Below, piece by piece: positions 8,933-16,610 of a DNA stretch of 64,000 nt. How positions within the stretch are numbered: the first letter of the stretch is position 1; each line of letters begins with the position of its first letter. Under the pieces are notes generated by a model that searched no databases, was not told the DNA's origin, and was given only the letters and a program-made list of their open reading frames with translations. This DNA is from Fibrella aquatilis (lineage in GTDB: Bacteria; Bacteroidota; Bacteroidia; Cytophagales; Spirosomataceae). The stretch is taken from assembly GCF_017353255.1 (NCBI RefSeq), contig NZ_JAFMYU010000024.1, forward strand, positions 43,276 through 107,275. The letters run 5' to 3'. The translations under genes were made by a program, and so were the position numbers.

Positions 8933-10212
8933 AGCCAGTAAGGCCGACAGGTATTAGCCGGTAGCTTGCTCGACCGGCTATTACCTGTCGGAACAATGTC
9001 CAGCACAGGGAACATCGACAATTCGTCGTCGTCGAGAAAAAGGCCGTAATCCCGCATGTATTTATCGGTGGTGCTAATATCCTTGTGTCGGCACTGCCTT
9101 TGTACCAGTTTAATATCCTTGCAGGCATTATAGAGTTCTATCACGCCGAAGGGCTTGAAGCTGTAAACCGAATAAGAGGTGTCTGGAAGCAGCATCCGCA
9201 GATCCGTCAGGATGGCACGGAGCTTCTTCCAGAACCATTTTTCGGGAACAAATGACGGACCGGGCTGACCTGACTTGGAGAATATGTAGTAGTTGGGTGA
9301 GTAGTCCCGCAAGTGATATTGTTGAATCAACGCCTCCAGGCCGGGCGGGATGCGAACGGATTCCTGCCGGTTCCCTTTCGATGTCTTCACCCCGATGACA
9401 ATGGTTTTGGCTTTGATATCGCCAATTTTCATCAACCTGATTTCTTCGTTGGGTCGGGCAAATGTGTAATAGATGAACGAGCAGAAGAGCCATAGCTGCT
9501 CTTCACCGCGCTCCAGCATTTCTTCCTTCAATAGCTTCGCCTGGCGGCGATTAAACGGCGTGTGCTTCTCGGAGCGGGCGGTAAGGTCCTTGATATGATC
9601 CAGGGGGTTTTTAACGACCACCTGCCGACTTACCCAAAATTCATAAAACGTATAGAGACTATCCGTGATGTTATTGTAGGTCCGATTTGCAATCTTGCCT
9701 TCTTCAATGATTAGAAAGTCACAAAACTGCTGTACCGCTTTGGCATCAAAATCGGATACTCGTAACGTATTTGACGGACGATCTTCCCCTTCAGGGTTTT
9801 TCCGATCCAGGTATTTCACCCAGCGCCGGAGATGTGACTGGTAACTTTTATAGGTCTTCCGCTTCAGCGTCTTTTCGCAATAGGTGTTGTAGTGCTTAAT
9901 GGCCTGATTGATCGTGTATTGATCTTCCGTTGGTGCGGATTCTGGTTGCGGTTCAGGGGGTAACGGTTCTTTGTCGAAGGTGTAGCCGCCATTTTCCAGA
10001 AACTCTTTAATCTCCTTCATGTCGGCCTTCGCCCGCTTGCGCCGATCACTCAGGGTGGTGCCCTCGGAGACTTTTACCCGTTTGCGCTGCTTAAAATGCC
10101 GGTCGATGTTCCAGGCATAATAGGTGATGAGCCAGGGTTGAGAGATATCGCCGTCGTAGTCGTTGAGTTCAGGAAGTTTGTGAGGGAAAGTCTTGGCTGG
10201 ATCTTGTTGCAT
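8854..10212 (-). CDS. Tyrosine recombinase (prophage integrase)
   Basis: 452 residues from the ATG at 10212. A longer in-frame start at 10293 would lie inside the terminator behind the tRNA, so I reject it. The N-terminal part (about residues 90-200) resembles a SAM-like core-binding domain and the C-terminal half a phage integrase catalytic domain: the first Arg in YTFARPNEE (about residue 253), a Lys in TSKGNRQ, the box YSFKPFG (about 351) where HxxR normally sits, RH in QCRHKDIS, and the nucleophile Tyr in DKYMRDYG (about 384). It probably integrates and excises the phage at the adjacent tRNA-Gly. The gene converges on, and overlaps by 79 bases, the tail gene at 7553-8932. Confidence 0.88.
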   Translation of the reverse strand: MQQDPAKTFPHKLPELNDYDGDISQPWLITYYAWNIDRHFKQRKRVKVSEGTTLSDRRKRAKADMKEIKEFLENGGYTFDKEPLPPEPQPESAPTEDQYTINQAIKHYNTYCEKTLKRKTYKSYQSHLRRWVKYLDRKNPEGEDRPSNTLRVSDFDAKAVQQFCDFLIIEEGKIANRTYNNITDSLYTFYEFWVSRQVVVKNPLDHIKDLTARSEKHTPFNRRQAKLLKEEMLERGEEQLWLFCSFIYYTFARPNEEIRLMKIGDIKAKTIVIGVKTSKGNRQESVRIPPGLEALIQQYHLRDYSPNYYIFSKSGQPGPSFVPEKWFWKKLRAILTDLRMLLPDTSYSVYSFKPFGVIELYNACKDIKLVQRQCRHKDISTTDKYMRDYGLFLDDDELSMFPVLDIVPTGNSRSSKLPANTCRPYWLQIRQSSVSHTIGPSVVKLAFSKPTK

Positions 10213-10243
10213 GCACAGACTCGGCGAAAAAGCGAGTGTATGC

Positions 10244-10264
10244 ACTGCCACTTTACTGCCACTT
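10244..10264. repeat. Tandem 10-bp direct repeat next to integrase (possible arm-type site)
   Basis: ACTGCCACTT occurs twice with one base between (10244-10253 and 10255-10264), an 11-base period, just upstream of the integrase start and 54 bases from the tRNA. The placement fits integrase arm-binding sites or an operator; the function is inferred. Confidence 0.45.
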
Positions 10265-10280
10265 ATTGGATTTGAAATAG

Positions 10281-10315
10281 AAAAACCGTCCAAATCGGCT
10301 GATTTGACGGTTTTT
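10281..10315 (-). terminator. Intrinsic terminator after tRNA-Gly
   Basis: Near-perfect hairpin (AAAAACCGTC(C)AAATC / GATTTGACGGTTTTT, one bulged C) with A-run and T-run on the two flanks, so it can act on either strand. On the minus strand it begins 2 bases beyond the tRNA's CCA end. It may be part of the attachment region. Confidence 0.75.
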
Positions 10316-10317
10316 CT

Positions 10318-10393
10318 TGGAGCGGGAAATGGGTCTCGAACCCACGGCCTGCAGCTTGGGAAGCTGCCGCTCTACCGACTGAGCTACTCCCGC
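10318..10393 (-). tRNA. tRNA-Gly (anticodon CCC)
   Basis: 76-base cloverleaf on the minus strand with CCA encoded. The acceptor stem is GCGGGAG/TTCCCGC (one G-T), the D arm GCTC/GAGC, the anticodon stem GCAGC/GCTGC with loop TTCCCAA, and the T loop TTCGAGA. The discriminator is U, usual for glycine. The 3' end faces the integrase gene, so this gene is the likely phage attachment site (attR copy). Confidence 0.95.
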
Positions 10394-10591
10394 TTGAGTA
10401 AGACAAAGATACACACTCGCACGTCTTTGTCAAGTGCCGCTTACGCGAATAAATCCGTGCGAGCTTTCCAACTCTACCATGACGTTGTGCGCTTGATTTA
10501 TAAGCAAGTATAGGTATCTGGATGCCAACAAGGGCCTGCTGAGGTGCTTTCTACGACGGAGTGACACGCCGCCAACGGGGCAATTATTTCG

Positions 10592-10599
10592 TATTTTTG
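10592..10599 (+). promoter_or_regulatory. Probable -7 box for uvrD/pcrA
   Basis: TATTTTTG matches the Bacteroidota -7 consensus TAnnTTTG, 32 bases before the helicase start. No clear -33 TTG is present at the usual distance. The region 10394-10591 shows no gene. Confidence 0.5.
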
Positions 10600-10631
10600 G
10601 GTGTTATTTTCGTAGACAACGACACCACTCA

Positions 10632-12932
10632 ATGATCGATTATATAGCTGGTTTGAACGAGCCGCAACGCGAAGCAGTCACCCACGGCAACGGGCCGATG
10701 ATGATTATTGCGGGGGCCGGTTCGGGCAAAACACGCGTACTTACCTACCGCATTGCCCACCTGATTGACCGGGGCGTTGACCCGTTCCGCATTCTGTCAT
10801 TGACGTTTACCAACAAGGCCGCCGGCGAGATGCGCCATCGGATCGAAAAGGTGATTGGCAATGAGGCCCGCAATATCTGGATGGGCACGTTCCACTCCGT
10901 CTTCGCCAAAATCCTGCGTATCGAAGCCAAAGCCCTGGGTTACACCAGCAACTTTTCCATCTACGACACCGACGACTCGAAATCACTCCTGCGGGCCATT
11001 CTGCGCGAGATGGACCTCGACGACAAAGTGTACCGGGCCAACGCGGTATTCAACCGGATTTCGAGCGCTAAAAACCGCCTCGTAGGGCCAGATGAGTACC
11101 TGATGAACCCTATCCTGCGCGCCGACGACGAATCGGCAAGGATGCCGGAGGTGGGTCGGATTTACAAAGAGTATGCCCGTCGCTGCTTCCAGGCCAACGC
11201 TATGGACTTCGACGACCTGCTCTTCAACACTAACGTCCTTTTCCGCGACCATCCCGATATTCTGCACAAATACCAGCACAAGTTTCAGCACGTACTGGTC
11301 GATGAGTTTCAGGACACCAACGTCTCGCAGTACCTGATTACCAGAAAGTTAGCAGCAGTACATCAGAACATTGCTGTGGTGGGCGACGATGCCCAGAGTA
11401 TCTACGCCTTCCGGGGGGCCAACATCGAAAACATCCTGAATTTTCAGAAGGACTACGGCAAAGACACGGTGAAAATCGTGAAGCTGGAGCAGAACTACCG
11501 GTCCACTAATACCATTGTGCAGGCGGCCAACTCGGTCATTGCCCGTAACCGGAATCAACTCGAAAAGCGCGTCTTCACCGACAATGAAAACGGCCCGCTG
11601 ATTGAGGTGATCAAAGCGTCGTCTGACAATGAAGAGGGTCGGCTGGTGGCCACGAGCATTTTCGAGGCTAAAATGCAGCAGAACCTGCGTAACAACGACT
11701 TCGCCATTTTGTATCGGACCAACGCTCAGTCGCGGGCGTTTGAAGAGGCCCTGCGGAAGCTGAGCATCAAGTACCGCATCATTGGGGGCCTGTCGTTCTA
11801 CACCCGCAAGGAAATTAAAGACCTTATTGCTTACCTGCGTTTTGCAGTCAACCAAAGCGACGAGGAAGCCTTCAAACGGATCATCAACCTACCCAAGCGC
11901 GGCATCGGCGACACTACTGTGGCTAAAATTGCGGTGCTGGCGTCGGAGAAGAACATTCCGATCTGGGAGGTGGTGAGCAACATTACGGCCCACATTGCCG
12001 GGCGGGCCAGCGTGGCTATCGACCAGTTTTCCGACCTGATCAAGAGCTACATGCTGCTGCTGGACAAAAAGGATGCGTATGAGGTGGCCTCGCACGTGGC
12101 CAAGACGTCGGGCATTCTGAAGGAGCTGTATGAAGACAAAACCGTAGAGGGCTTGGCGCGCTACGAAAACGTGCAGGAGTTGCTCAACGCCATCAAGGAG
12201 TTTGTCGATAACCCCGACAACGAAGACAAGAGCCTTAGCTCGTTCCTGCAAACGGTATCATTGCTCACCACCGCCGACGAAAAAGAAGACGACGGCGACA
12301 ATGACAAAGTAACGATGATGACCATCCACGCCGCCAAAGGCTTGGAATTCAAGAACGTACACATCGTTGGTCTGGAAGAAGACCTTTTCCCCAGTCAGAT
12401 GATGCTGGAAAGCCGGGCCGATCTGGAAGAAGAGCGGCGGCTGTTTTACGTGGCCATCACCCGCGCCGAAAAACGCCTGACGTTCTCCTTCGCTGAAAGC
12501 AGATATCACTACGGGCGGCTGAAAATCTGCGAACCAAGCCGGTTTCTGATGGAGGTCGACCAGTCGTTTCTGACGATGAGCAAGGCCGTGGCTCCTCCCA
12601 AGCCACGCTTTAAAGGCGATGACACCTACGCGAGCCGCAACAAAGACGAAATGCCTTCGGCGGGGTCGATGAACTTCGTGCGGTCATTGGCGCAGAAAAC
12701 GGCCCAACGGCAGATCCCCCCCGCCACAGTCACGCACACCCCCTCAGCCGATTTTGCACCTAGTAACACGGCGGCATTGGCAGCAGGCATGAAAGTGGAG
12801 CACGCCAAATTCGGCTTCGGCACGGTGAAATCACTCGACGAAAACGGCACCGAACGCAAAGCCATTATCCAGTTCGACGTAGTGGGCGAAAAGACATTGC
12901 TGCTCAGCTTCGCCAAGTTGCGGATTGTGTAG
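10632..12932 (+). CDS. uvrD: UvrD/PcrA-type superfamily 1 DNA helicase
   Basis: 766 residues, full length for PcrA/UvrD. Q motif NEPQREAV (residues 9-16), Walker A AGAGSGKT (27-34), Walker B VDEFQDTN (about 222-229), motif III GDDAQSIYAFRGAN (about 252-265), motif V TIHAAKGLEF (about 563) and motif VI YVAITRAEKRL (about 605). The last 50 residues (VEHAKFGFGTVKSL and on) are the C-terminal Tudor-like domain that binds RNA polymerase in PcrA. It unwinds DNA 3'-5' in nucleotide excision repair and in removing recombinase or polymerase roadblocks. The name pcrA would fit equally well. Part of its 3' end is repeated downstream at 13636-13675. Confidence 0.95.
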   Translation: MIDYIAGLNEPQREAVTHGNGPMMIIAGAGSGKTRVLTYRIAHLIDRGVDPFRILSLTFTNKAAGEMRHRIEKVIGNEARNIWMGTFHSVFAKILRIEAKALGYTSNFSIYDTDDSKSLLRAILREMDLDDKVYRANAVFNRISSAKNRLVGPDEYLMNPILRADDESARMPEVGRIYKEYARRCFQANAMDFDDLLFNTNVLFRDHPDILHKYQHKFQHVLVDEFQDTNVSQYLITRKLAAVHQNIAVVGDDAQSIYAFRGANIENILNFQKDYGKDTVKIVKLEQNYRSTNTIVQAANSVIARNRNQLEKRVFTDNENGPLIEVIKASSDNEEGRLVATSIFEAKMQQNLRNNDFAILYRTNAQSRAFEEALRKLSIKYRIIGGLSFYTRKEIKDLIAYLRFAVNQSDEEAFKRIINLPKRGIGDTTVAKIAVLASEKNIPIWEVVSNITAHIAGRASVAIDQFSDLIKSYMLLLDKKDAYEVASHVAKTSGILKELYEDKTVEGLARYENVQELLNAIKEFVDNPDNEDKSLSSFLQTVSLLTTADEKEDDGDNDKVTMMTIHAAKGLEFKNVHIVGLEEDLFPSQMMLESRADLEEERRLFYVAITRAEKRLTFSFAESRYHYGRLKICEPSRFLMEVDQSFLTMSKAVAPPKPRFKGDDTYASRNKDEMPSAGSMNFVRSLAQKTAQRQIPPATVTHTPSADFAPSNTAALAAGMKVEHAKFGFGTVKSLDENGTERKAIIQFDVVGEKTLLLSFAKLRIV

Positions 12933-12992
12933 CTGTATCGTTGATTAGCAGTCGTTTACGTATCTTTAACTTCCCCGAAAACATCACGCTGT

Positions 12993-13214
12993 ATGCTGGC
13001 TATAGACATTCAAAATCAACCCGACCGATACATCATTAGCATTGCTAAAACGGCGATGGATAAAGACGCACTACTTCGGTTATTGCAAAATCTCCAATTG
13101 GAGCAACTAGCCCAAAAAATTGATTTCGACGATTCATTGCTGGAGTTGGGCGATGAGATTAATACGGGTTGGTGGCAAGCAAACAAGCAGCGGTTTATCA
13201 ACGAGCAACTGTGA
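12993..13214 (+). CDS. Putative antitoxin of a VapBC-like pair
   Basis: 73 residues, helical, acidic in the second half, ending WWQANKQRFINEQL. No DNA-binding fold is recognisable by eye. The partner PIN-domain gene starts at a GTG that overlaps this stop by 4 bases (GTGA), the classic coupling of antitoxin and toxin. A TATCTTTA sequence at 12961-12968 is close to the -7 consensus. The pair is AT-richer than the flanking uvrD and ruvX, which suggests transfer. The antitoxin role is inferred from the neighbour. Confidence 0.6.
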   Translation: MLAIDIQNQPDRYIISIAKTAMDKDALLRLLQNLQLEQLAQKIDFDDSLLELGDEINTGWWQANKQRFINEQL

Positions 13215-13627
13215 GAAAGATCGTAATAGACCATAACATTCTGTTTGCAGCTATTCACACAAGGAACTCATATACACGGCGTAAACTGCTAGACTCGAAC
13301 TGCCATTTCTACACCCCTAACTTTCTGGTGGTGGAGCTGTTTAAACACCGCCCCCGGATTGTAGAGAAGGCGAAAGCGTCAGAAGAGGAAGTGCTGAGTT
13401 ACCTTAGTCAGATTCTACAGAAAATTCATCTGTATAACGAAGAGTTAATTAGTACAGCTAATTTTTTTGAAGCTTTTCACCTTTGCAAAGGCATTGACGA
13501 AAATGACACCACGTATGTAGCACTCGCACTTGAGATTGACGCTGAGTTATGGACAAGAGATAACGTGCTGAAAGTAGGGTTGATGTCTAGAGGTTTTGAT
13601 CGTTTTTGCGATGAAGAGACGCTGTAA
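13211..13627 (+). CDS. PIN-domain ribonuclease toxin (VapC-like)
   Basis: 138 residues from the GTG at 13211, which overlaps the antitoxin stop. An in-frame ATG at 13169 would put 14 residues inside the antitoxin gene. The expected PIN acidic residues are visible: D7 in IVIDHN, E42 in VVELFKH, D99 in DENDTTYVALALE and D117 in WTRDN, with the DxTxVALA signature typical of the family. VapC-type toxins are Mg-dependent RNases that cut tRNA or rRNA and are held inactive by the partner antitoxin; the target here is unknown. A decayed copy of the uvrD 3' end begins 8 bases after the stop. Confidence 0.8.
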   Translation: MRKIVIDHNILFAAIHTRNSYTRRKLLDSNCHFYTPNFLVVELFKHRPRIVEKAKASEEEVLSYLSQILQKIHLYNEELISTANFFEAFHLCKGIDENDTTYVALALEIDAELWTRDNVLKVGLMSRGFDRFCDEETL

Positions 13628-13635
13628 TAAGTATT

Positions 13636-13675
13636 ACGAAAACGGCACCAAACGCAAAGCCGTCATCCAGTTCGT
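13636..13675 (+). repeat. Decayed duplicate of the uvrD 3' coding end
   Basis: Forty bases match 12838-12877 of uvrD at 37 of 40 positions (ENGTxRKAxIQF in the same reading), flanking the toxin-antitoxin pair on its far side. It is not part of an intact gene. The -7 box for ruvX directly follows it. Confidence 0.85.
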
Positions 13676-13682
13676 ACCTTTG
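13675..13682 (+). promoter_or_regulatory. Probable -7 box for ruvX
   Basis: TACCTTTG fits TAnnTTTG and lies only 8 bases before the ruvX ATG, implying a very short 5' leader. It lies exactly where the uvrD-like fragment stops matching uvrD. Confidence 0.5.
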
Positions 13683-13690
13683 CCACTGAT

Positions 13691-14113
13691 ATGGCGCGGT
13701 TAGTAGCAATTGATTACGGAAACAAACGGACCGGCCTTGCCGTGACCGACCCCCTGCAAATCATTGCTACGGCCCTGGAAACAGTGCCCACCCACACCCT
13801 GCTCGACCGGCTCAAGGCCTACGTCGCTACCGAACCTGTTGAGGGTTTTGTGGTCGGCTGGCCCACCAACACCGACGGCACCGACACCCACACCACAGCA
13901 CCCGTGCGGGGGCTGATCAAGAAGTTGAAAACGATGTTCCCCGAACAAACCGTTCATCAGCACGACGAACGGTTTACCTCGCGTATGGCGTTGCAGTCTA
14001 TGATTGCGGGGGGAACCTCGAAAAAAGACCGACGCGAGAAAGGCAACATCGACATGGTGAGCGCTACGATCATCCTCCAGTCATTTATGGAAAGCAAAAC
14101 TAATGTACAATGA
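13691..14113 (+). CDS. ruvX: RuvX/YqgF-type Holliday-junction resolvase-like nuclease
   Basis: 140 residues, normal length for YqgF. RNase H-like fold signatures: first catalytic Asp in AIDYGNKRTGLAVTD (D8), VGWPTN near residue 56, DERFTS in the middle and the last Asp in NIDMVSATIIL. The family acts as an RNase H-like nuclease in 16S rRNA 5'-end maturation and as a putative junction resolvase. The last codons (AAT GTA CAA TGA) come from the palindromic repeat starting at 14102, so the C terminus has been altered by that element. def follows 122 bases later in the same direction. Confidence 0.93.
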   Translation: MARLVAIDYGNKRTGLAVTDPLQIIATALETVPTHTLLDRLKAYVATEPVEGFVVGWPTNTDGTDTHTTAPVRGLIKKLKTMFPEQTVHQHDERFTSRMALQSMIAGGTSKKDRREKGNIDMVSATIILQSFMESKTNVQ

Positions 14114-14226
14114 ACAATAAATAATGTACAATGCGGTCCGACGGGTCGGCTTCGCGTTCGGACATCTACAGCGCGAAGCCGACCCGTCGGACCGCATTGT
14201 ACATTATTCATTGTTCATTGTACATT
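14102..14226. repeat. 125-bp palindromic element between ruvX and def
   Basis: Two 55-base arms (14102-14156 and 14172-14226) are inverted copies with a single mismatch, around a 15-base loop. The outer part is AT-rich and contains the 11-mer AATGTACAATG twice in each arm; the inner part is GC-rich. It overlaps the last four codons of ruvX and ends 9 bases before def. It has no coding capacity, in keeping with a REP- or MITE-like repeat; the RNA would also fold into a long hairpin. Confidence 0.9.
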
Positions 14227-14235
14227 CAATAAAGT

Positions 14236-14808
14236 ATGATTCTCCCAATAGTAGCCTACGGCGACCCGGTGTTGCGGAAAAAGGCCAAAGCGATTGAAAA
14301 AGGATCGCTCGACGTGAAAAAGTTGAGCGACGATATGTTCGAGACCATGTACGCCGCCTCGGGTGTAGGCCTGGCCGCACCTCAGATTGGGCAGAGCGTC
14401 AGGCTGTTTGTCGTTGATGGGCAACCCTTCACCGAAGGCGAAAATGAGGAGGACATTGACCCCACGCTGGTGGGCTTCAAAAAGGTGTTTATCAACGCCG
14501 AAATCCTGGACGAAGACGGCGACGAGTGGGCGTTTGAAGAAGGTTGCCTGAGCATTCCCGGCATCCGCAACGATGTGTATCGTCCCGAAAAAGTCACGAT
14601 CAAATACGTCGACGAAGACTGGAACGAGCACGAAGAGACCTACGAAGGCACTGCCGCCCGGATTATTCAGCACGAATATGACCACATCGAAGGCAAGCTC
14701 TTCACCGACTATATGTCGCCGCTGAAACGCCAACTCCTCAAAAAACGCCTCGCCGACATCACCAAAGGCAACGTAGACGTGGAGTATAAGATGCGGTTCT
14801 TGAAATAG
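14236..14808 (+). CDS. def: Peptide deformylase
   Basis: 190 residues. All three family motifs are present: GVGLAAPQIG (about residues 42-51), EGCLSIPG (about 101-108) and QHEYDH (about 145-150). The Cys of EGCLS and the two His of HEYDH bind the catalytic metal, and the Glu is the base. It removes the formyl group from the N-terminal Met of nascent proteins at the ribosome. An acidic insert (residues 65-80, EGENEEDIDP) is common in Bacteroidota versions. The amidase gene starts 4 bases after its stop, so the two are probably co-transcribed. Confidence 0.96.
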   Translation: MILPIVAYGDPVLRKKAKAIEKGSLDVKKLSDDMFETMYAASGVGLAAPQIGQSVRLFVVDGQPFTEGENEEDIDPTLVGFKKVFINAEILDEDGDEWAFEEGCLSIPGIRNDVYRPEKVTIKYVDEDWNEHEETYEGTAARIIQHEYDHIEGKLFTDYMSPLKRQLLKKRLADITKGNVDVEYKMRFLK

Positions 14809-14812
14809 CTTC

Positions 14813-15607
14813 ATGAACATCACCCTCCTCCAGACCGCCCTGCATTGGCAAGATCCCGTGGCGAACCGCGCTATGCTGGAGGAGACGATCTTTACCCTCC
14901 CCCAGCCTACCGACCTGATTGTGTTGCCCGAAATGTTTACCTCGGGCTTCACGATGGAAGCCGCTGTTGTGGCCGAACCCATGAACCTGACCACGTTCCG
15001 GTGGATGCGCCAAATGGCCGAGCAAACCAACGCAGCCATTACGGGCAGCTATGTGGTGCAGGAAGGCAATGCAGCGGGCAAACGGTTTTATAACCGCCTG
15101 ATCTGGATGCAACCCGACGGGCAATGGGCATCGTACGATAAGCGGCATCTGTTCCGCATGGCGGGCGAAGAGAAGGCTTATATGGCTGGCAATCAGCGCC
15201 TTGTGTGCGAGTGGCGGGGCTGGCGCATTTGTCCGCTGGTGTGCTACGACCTCCGTTTCCCCGTCTGGAGCCGCAACCACGCCTACCCCGACGGTATGCT
15301 GGATTATGACCTGCTGCTCTACGTAGCCAATTGGCCCGCCCCCCGCCAAACCGCCTGGGACACGCTGCTACAGGCCCGCGCCATTGAAAATCTAAGCTAC
15401 GTAGCGGGCGTCAACCGCGTCGGCACCGACGGTATCGGACACCCATATACCGGCGGTACGGCCCTGATTGATTTCAAGGGCGATGTCCTGTTCCGGCAAT
15501 ACGACACGGAGGCGGTTCATCAGCAGACCCTCTCGCTGGAAAGCCTGCAAGCCTTCCGCGCCAAATTTCCTGCTTACCTAGATGCCGATACGTTTACGCT
15601 AGGGTGA
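14813..15607 (+). CDS. Nitrilase-family amidohydrolase, omega-amidase-like
   Basis: 264 residues, the whole chain being a carbon-nitrogen hydrolase domain. The catalytic triad is visible as Glu in VLPEMF (about residue 40), Lys in YDKRHLF (about 110) and Cys in LVCYDLRFPVW (about 144). The MFTSGF, HLFRMAGE and YDLRFPVWSRN segments are typical of the YafV/NIT2 group, which hydrolyses 2-oxoglutaramate and 2-oxosuccinamate in glutamine/asparagine transamination and methionine salvage. It follows def by 4 bases and ends 9 bases before the convergent DUF1684 gene. The substrate is inferred from family resemblance. Confidence 0.88.
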   Translation: MNITLLQTALHWQDPVANRAMLEETIFTLPQPTDLIVLPEMFTSGFTMEAAVVAEPMNLTTFRWMRQMAEQTNAAITGSYVVQEGNAAGKRFYNRLIWMQPDGQWASYDKRHLFRMAGEEKAYMAGNQRLVCEWRGWRICPLVCYDLRFPVWSRNHAYPDGMLDYDLLLYVANWPAPRQTAWDTLLQARAIENLSYVAGVNRVGTDGIGHPYTGGTALIDFKGDVLFRQYDTEAVHQQTLSLESLQAFRAKFPAYLDADTFTLG

Positions 15608-15616
15608 AAGCAATTT

Positions 15617-16219
15617 TCAATGTGTCTTATCGTAATTCCGCTCACCAGCCAACACCTTGACAGCCAGTTTATTACTAGCCGGAGGAATGGGGCACGAATA
15701 GCCCTCGCTATAGGCGCAGTAGGGGTTGTAAGCCTTGTTGAAATCGAGCACCAGCGAATCATTCTTGATCTCGCCCATCCGCAAATCGAGGTAACGGCCA
15801 CCGCCGTAGGTTTCCCCTCCGGTGGTGCCGTCTTTGAACGGCAGAAACAAATAATCGCGGTAGAGGGGGTTGTTGGCCAGGGCCAGGCTGCGGTACACCA
15901 CCAGTGTTTGTGGTTGCCCGTTCAACACAAACGACAACTGCGCGTAGGACACTTGTTCGCTGGTTTGGCCCGTATGCGTAGGCATGGCAACGGGTTGCGC
16001 TTTGGGCGTTCGCAGCACCGTAGCTACCACTCGATAGGCAGGATCAGGTGCATAGAACCGCAACAACGACACCGCCTCCTGCGTCTTCAGCGGACTCCCA
16101 GCCGAAGCCAGAAACTCAGCCCGATAAGCCTGCCGATGTTTCGCAATTTGCTGATCATAAGCCGTTTGCGCCAACGCCAGCGACGGCATCAGGGCCATAA
16201 ATAAAGTCAGTAAGCGCAT
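15617..16219 (-). CDS. Exported DUF1684 protein
   Basis: 200 residues with a signal peptide (residues 1-17, ending SLALAQ). The conserved DUF1684 block is clear in the second half: FLPFKDGTTGGETYGGGRYLD, then DFNKAYNPYCAYSEGYSC and the PP of CPIPPASN. The biochemical function of the family is not established. The gene stands alone, convergent with the amidase gene, and nothing in its neighbourhood points to a pathway. Likely periplasmic. Confidence 0.9.
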   Translation of the reverse strand: MRLLTLFMALMPSLALAQTAYDQQIAKHRQAYRAEFLASAGSPLKTQEAVSLLRFYAPDPAYRVVATVLRTPKAQPVAMPTHTGQTSEQVSYAQLSFVLNGQPQTLVVYRSLALANNPLYRDYLFLPFKDGTTGGETYGGGRYLDLRMGEIKNDSLVLDFNKAYNPYCAYSEGYSCPIPPASNKLAVKVLAGERNYDKTH

Positions 16220-16308
16220 GGTTGATGGAAAAATAGTTAGCCCTCAGCACGTCATGCAACTAACGGGCCAGTACCTTACCGGATAACCAACAAAAATAGG
16301 AATAGCCG

Positions 16309-16554
16309 CTAGACATCCTCCGGCCGTATCCAGCCGTACCCCGCCGGGTCGAAGCGTTGCAGATGCGCAAGCACCGCCCGCCGAAACGCCCGCTCATCAC
16401 CCGCCGTTTCAGGGTGCCGCGACCGTATCCCCGACAGCATCAGGTTCCACCCATCCTCCGCCATTTGCAACCCCATTTTGAACCGCTCCCCTTCCGACAG
16501 GCTCATAATCAGCCGTTTTTGCAGCTCAGCCATTTCAGGTGTGGTATCGTTCAT
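16309..16554 (-). CDS. Small hypothetical protein
   Basis: 81 residues, soluble, helical, with no signal peptide or membrane segment. The sequence runs through SLSEGERFKMGLQMAEDGWNL to a C-terminal FDPAGYGWIRP. No known domain is recognised. It stands alone between the DUF1684 gene and the divergent PhyH gene. Coding is supported by codon-like composition and a sensible start, not by homology. Confidence 0.5.
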   Translation of the reverse strand: MNDTTPEMAELQKRLIMSLSEGERFKMGLQMAEDGWNLMLSGIRSRHPETAGDERAFRRAVLAHLQRFDPAGYGWIRPEDV

Positions 16555-16610
16555 GGTAGTAGGTTGTTAAGCGAGGATAAAATCTATTTATTACGCAGTA
16601 AACTTGCCGT

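Noticed and set aside
10213..10293. Longer integrase start at 10293
   Set aside because: It would place the start codon and 27 residues through the tRNA-Gly terminator and the direct repeats.
14215..15039. 274-codon open frame antisense to def and the amidase gene
   Set aside because: Spans two well-supported genes on the other strand and begins in a palindrome.
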